From Tolypothrix campylonemoides VB511288 (GTDB lineage: Bacteria; Cyanobacteriota; Cyanobacteriia; Cyanobacteriales; Nostocaceae), in assembly GCA_000828075.3 (NCBI GenBank), contig JXCB02000001.1:1191803-1255802 (forward strand): 64,000 bases of DNA. The letters run 5' to 3'. The notes below the pieces were generated by a model, which was given only the letters and a program-made list of their open reading frames with translations, had not been told where the DNA came from and did not search any database. Position 1 is the first letter of the stretch, and every line of letters begins with the position of its first letter. Positions 61,786 to 64,000 of the stretch are shown in pieces. The translations under genes were made by a program, and so were the position numbers.

Positions 61786-62185
61786 CCCGAATATATTGAT
61801 TGCCGTACTCTTGTTTACCCTGTTGTTGAGTGCGGATAAAGCGACAGTAGCCATTCAGAGCTTTTTCAATCTGTTCTTTTACCTGACTGACCCAGCTTAA
61901 TTGTTCTTTTGTGCAGTATCCTACGCTTTCAGCAATAATGAAAGCACTCTTGACTTCAGCCAAAGAACCACGAGCAATATATAGAAAACGCAATCTCTCT
62001 AAGTAGTGATAGCGTCCATAGCCTTCAGCTATATTCAGCACTAAGCTACAAGCTGCTCTTCGCAATTGATCGCTCAAATTATAACGTTCATAATCTGGCA
62101 AACTATCTGCAAGGCGATATGCTGCTTTCAGTAGCTTGAGACTATATTGGTAAAAGTCTAAACACTCAAAGCCTCTATCAGTCAT
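61766..62185 (-). CDS. Four-helix bundle protein of the S23/IVS family
   Basis: 139 residues. The motif LRRAACSLVLNIAEGYGRY and helices YQYSLKLLKAAYRLADSLP, ARGSLAEVKSAFIIAESVG and VSQVKEQIEKALNGYCRFIR define the family first named from intervening sequences in 23S rRNA genes. Proteins form pentamers; function is not known, though association with reverse transcriptases and diversity-generating elements has been noted (recalled). Here it stands alone. The C-terminal end overlaps the heptamer repeats (IREQEIRD). Confidence 0.85.
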   Translation of the reverse strand: MTDRGFECLDFYQYSLKLLKAAYRLADSLPDYERYNLSDQLRRAACSLVLNIAEGYGRYHYLERLRFLYIARGSLAEVKSAFIIAESVGYCTKEQLSWVSQVKEQIEKALNGYCRFIRTQQQGKQEYGNQYIREQEIRD

Positions 62186-62240
62186 TTGACCCCAATCCCA
62201 AATCCCTAATCCCGAATCCCCAATCCCAAATCGCGAGAAA

Positions 62241-63362
62241 TTAACAGCGCTGATACCGCATCCCAGGCAATTGCGACACTAAACCCATCAACTCCAACTG
62301 CAACAAAGCGCTGGAAACCTCACCTGCACTCATGCCCGTTTGTTGGATAATAAAATCAAAGGGTAAAGATTCTGAGGCGATCGCATCCATTACCCGTTGC
62401 AGTTCTGGTGATAATATTGGCAACGGTAACTGCTGTTGTAATGACGGCGATGCTTCAACAGAATCGAGTTGTGGTATTGCTCCCAGCATTTTTAACAGTT
62501 CGTCTAATTCCTTGAGAATGGGAGTCGCCCCTTGGCTGAGTAATTTTAAACACCCTTGAGATGGGTAATCATCCAGTCTTCCTGGTAGGACATAGACATC
62601 TCGCCCAAAATCGTTTGCGTAACTTGCGGTAATCAAAGCACCCGATTTTATCGGTGCTTCCATCACCAAAACAGCACGACTCAAACCAGCGATAATTCTG
62701 TTGCGACGGGGAAAGTGAGTGCGATCGGGTGGCGTTTTTGCTGAATACTCACTCACAACCAACCCAGCCGTCAAAATCTGCTTATACAATTCTAGATTTT
62801 TGGATGGGTAAACAACATCTACACCCGTACCTAAAACTGCGATCGTGCGTCCTCCAGCTTTGATCGTAGCGGCGTGACTTTCAGTATCTATTCCCTCTGC
62901 CAAACCAGAAACTACAGTGAACCCATTTTTAGCCAAAGCCGTACTAATTTGGCGAGTCCAACGAATACCATACTCCGAAGGTTGGCGTGTACCGACGATC
63001 CCAACGAGTTGTTTTTGTCCAAGATTTTCTTGCAAGTCTAATTCACCACGATAATACACAATCGGCGGTGGACTGGGAATTTCTAGCAGTAACCGGGGAT
63101 AGTCTGCATCTGCTGGTGTCCAGAAATTCGGGTTTTGCTGTTGGTGTTGCACAAGAAATTGTTCAGGTTGCAGACGGGAACGTTGTTGCACAACCTTTTG
63201 CAGAGTCTGAAAACCAAAACCTTCTACTTTTCCCAACTCGGCAGGCGTAGCTTCCCAAGCTGCTGCCAGTGTACCAAAATGCAGGTGCAACCGTTGTAAT
63301 AATACTGGACCAACCCCAGAAATTTGTGACCAAGCTAGCCAGTATGCACGTTCTTGTCCCAA
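62241..63362 (-). CDS. dprA: DNA-processing protein DprA
   Basis: 373 residues. A helical N-terminal SAM-like part (RAYWLAWSQISGVGPVLLQR) is followed by the Rossmann fold domain: VGIVGTRQPSEYGIRWTRQI, VSGLAEGIDTESHAATIKAG, FPRRNRIIAGLSRAVLVMEA, SGALITASYANDFGRDVYVL. A winged-helix C terminus (VMDAIASESLPFDFIIQQTG) completes it. DprA loads RecA on incoming single-stranded DNA in natural transformation. The only start at the right place is TTG 63362; no ATG is found before the upstream stop. Confidence 0.93.
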   Translation of the reverse strand: MGQERAYWLAWSQISGVGPVLLQRLHLHFGTLAAAWEATPAELGKVEGFGFQTLQKVVQQRSRLQPEQFLVQHQQQNPNFWTPADADYPRLLLEIPSPPPIVYYRGELDLQENLGQKQLVGIVGTRQPSEYGIRWTRQISTALAKNGFTVVSGLAEGIDTESHAATIKAGGRTIAVLGTGVDVVYPSKNLELYKQILTAGLVVSEYSAKTPPDRTHFPRRNRIIAGLSRAVLVMEAPIKSGALITASYANDFGRDVYVLPGRLDDYPSQGCLKLLSQGATPILKELDELLKMLGAIPQLDSVEASPSLQQQLPLPILSPELQRVMDAIASESLPFDFIIQQTGMSAGEVSSALLQLELMGLVSQLPGMRYQRC

Positions 63363-63498
63363 TTCCCTATCCTCAAGCCACTGGGTTTATTATTCCCAGA
63401 TGCGAAAGGCAAAATCATCAAGTCGCGCCGAGGAAACCCCGCTTTCACGTAAGTAAGGCTCTTGAGGAATCGGCGCGCTGTTGTTTGGGTATTGGGGC

Positions 63499-63634
63499 AA
63501 TACGGTTCAGTTAGAGCTAAAAACCTGATGCATGCTTCGGTTGGGTTGAGGAACGAAACCCAACATTCCCCCAGTTTTGTTGGGTAACGCTTACGCTCTA
63601 CCCAACCTACAATTATCCTTAACTGAACCGTATT
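63499..63634. mobile_element. MITE with perfect 15-bp terminal repeats
   Basis: AATACGGTTCAGTTA (63499-63513) and its exact inverse (63620-63634). The 11-bp sequence GGGTATTGGGG lies on both sides (63487-63497 and 63635-63645). The inside has a GGTTGGGTTGAG / CTACCCAACC inverted pair. Non-coding. Confidence 0.8.
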
Positions 63635-63649
63635 GGGTATTGGGGACTG

Positions 63650-63782
63650 TTGAAGGGGAAAAACATTCACGCATTCGGGAGGGGCAATGTTTCCCCTTCC
63701 AAATTTTTCACATCAAGTAGCGTGTCCTCTGGACTTATGTAAACCCAATCCCTAATCCCTAATCCCCAATACCCAGTCCCCT
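63650..63782. repeat. Dispersed repeat, second copy
   Basis: CACGCATTCGGGAGGGGC through GTGTCCTCTGGACTTATGTAA to CCCAATCCCTAATCCC matches the region at about 4785-4945. A spacer of about 60 bases differs. Confidence 0.75.
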
Positions 63783-64000
63783 TCACAAACCTTCCATACG
63801 TAAAAAATGCACGCGCCCCGAAGCATCACCAGCAACGATTGTTCGCTTATCCAGTGCAACTGTACAACATGAGAAAGGATGTTCCCCTGCAAAACTCACA
63901 ATTATCTCTCCAGTTTCCAGATTCCAGACTTTGAGCGTGTTGTCATTTGAAGCAGAAATCACGCGTTTGCCATCAGCAGTCAGCGCCAGTGCAGTAACCG
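63783..64000 (-). CDS. WD40-repeat protein, C-terminal end (partial)
   Basis: 72 codons up to the window edge, ending TGA at 63783. The pattern VTALALTADGKRVISASNDN then TLKVWNLETGEIIVSF is one complete WD40 blade, followed by a last degenerate blade (TIVAGDASGRVHFLRMEGL). Many Nostocales multidomain ATPase or NACHT proteins end in such propellers; the N-terminal part is outside the window. Confidence 0.85.
   Translation of the reverse strand, partial: VTALALTADGKRVISASNDNTLKVWNLETGEIIVSFAGEHPFSCCTVALDKRTIVAGDASGRVHFLRMEGL

Noticed and set aside
1..64000. tRNA and rRNA genes
   Set aside because: No cloverleaf with a GGTTCGAATCC-type arm or rRNA-like stretch was recognised by eye; a tRNAscan run would be decisive.

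Overview
The window is a chromosomal segment of a filamentous, heterocyst-forming cyanobacterium (order Nostocales in the broad sense). Four things support this. HIP1-type GCGATCGC octamers are very frequent. Heptanucleotide repeats of the GGGGATT/CCCTAAT kind recur. There is a complete fraC-fraD-fraE septal-junction operon. The apcF / glnA / gifA block has the gene order known from Anabaena PCC 7120. A halorhodopsin with a Thr74-Ser78-Asp85 motif, of the kind described from Mastigocladopsis repens, suggests a relative of that genus. No complete rRNA or tRNA gene was recognised.

Layout. 0-9.5 kb: a broken HTH gene, a CyaB1-like GAF-GAF-PAS adenylate cyclase, an IS200/IS605-like remnant without tnpB, an HMA-domain protein, an HMA-PAP2 fusion, a glutathione S-transferase split by an IS630-type element, and a DUF2808 protein. 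9.8-16.2 kb: a small membrane protein, a pair of half-size UPF0016/GDT1 cation transporters, a class V aminotransferase, and two AAA/STAND-type ATPases flanking a 49-residue membrane peptide. 16.4-19.5 kb: the two-gene cyanobacterial TCA bypass (2-oxoglutarate decarboxylase and succinic semialdehyde dehydrogenase). 20-28.4 kb: an FHA-GAF adenylate cyclase, a Ser/Thr kinase with SH3b tail, TlyA, a DUF29 protein, an MDR oxidoreductase and an aldehyde dehydrogenase. 28.4-31.9 kb: the nitrogen block, with apcF, glnA under an NtcA-type promoter, gifA (IF7A) with an NtcA-type operator, and a second protein made of two IF7-like repeats.

32-38.3 kb is a degraded island. It holds a CHAT protease fragment, remnants of IS110, IS4 and IS701-like elements, an AAA-like fragment, the N-terminal part of a TOMM/RiPP leader-binding protein cut by an IS, a palindrome-rich miniature element and a hydrolase fragment. 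38.4-42 kb has two secreted proteins and an IS605-type element carrying tnpB without a recognisable Cys4 zinc ribbon. 42.3-48.7 kb has purN, a sugar ABC permease, a GC-rich E. coli-length ilvD, the halorhodopsin divergent from a DUF981 membrane protein, and a pentapeptide-repeat protein. 48.7-57.2 kb has fraEDC, a double-domain corrinoid adenosyltransferase next to a structured IS605-type RNA region, a 35-residue membrane peptide, a dihaem cytochrome and secA. 57.2-64 kb has a secreted repeat protein, decayed xisH/xisI joined by a miniature transposon, a TrmJ-like methyltransferase, a beta-lactamase-fold protein, an S23/IVS four-helix protein, dprA and the end of a WD40 protein.

The strongest themes are nitrogen control (NtcA sites, glnA, IF7A and an IF7-like repeat paralogue), cell-cell communication (fraCDE), cAMP signalling (two cyclases), and heavy IS, MITE and palindrome activity that has broken several genes and entered others in frame. 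All calls rest on reading the sequence and on recalled family knowledge; no searches were run.
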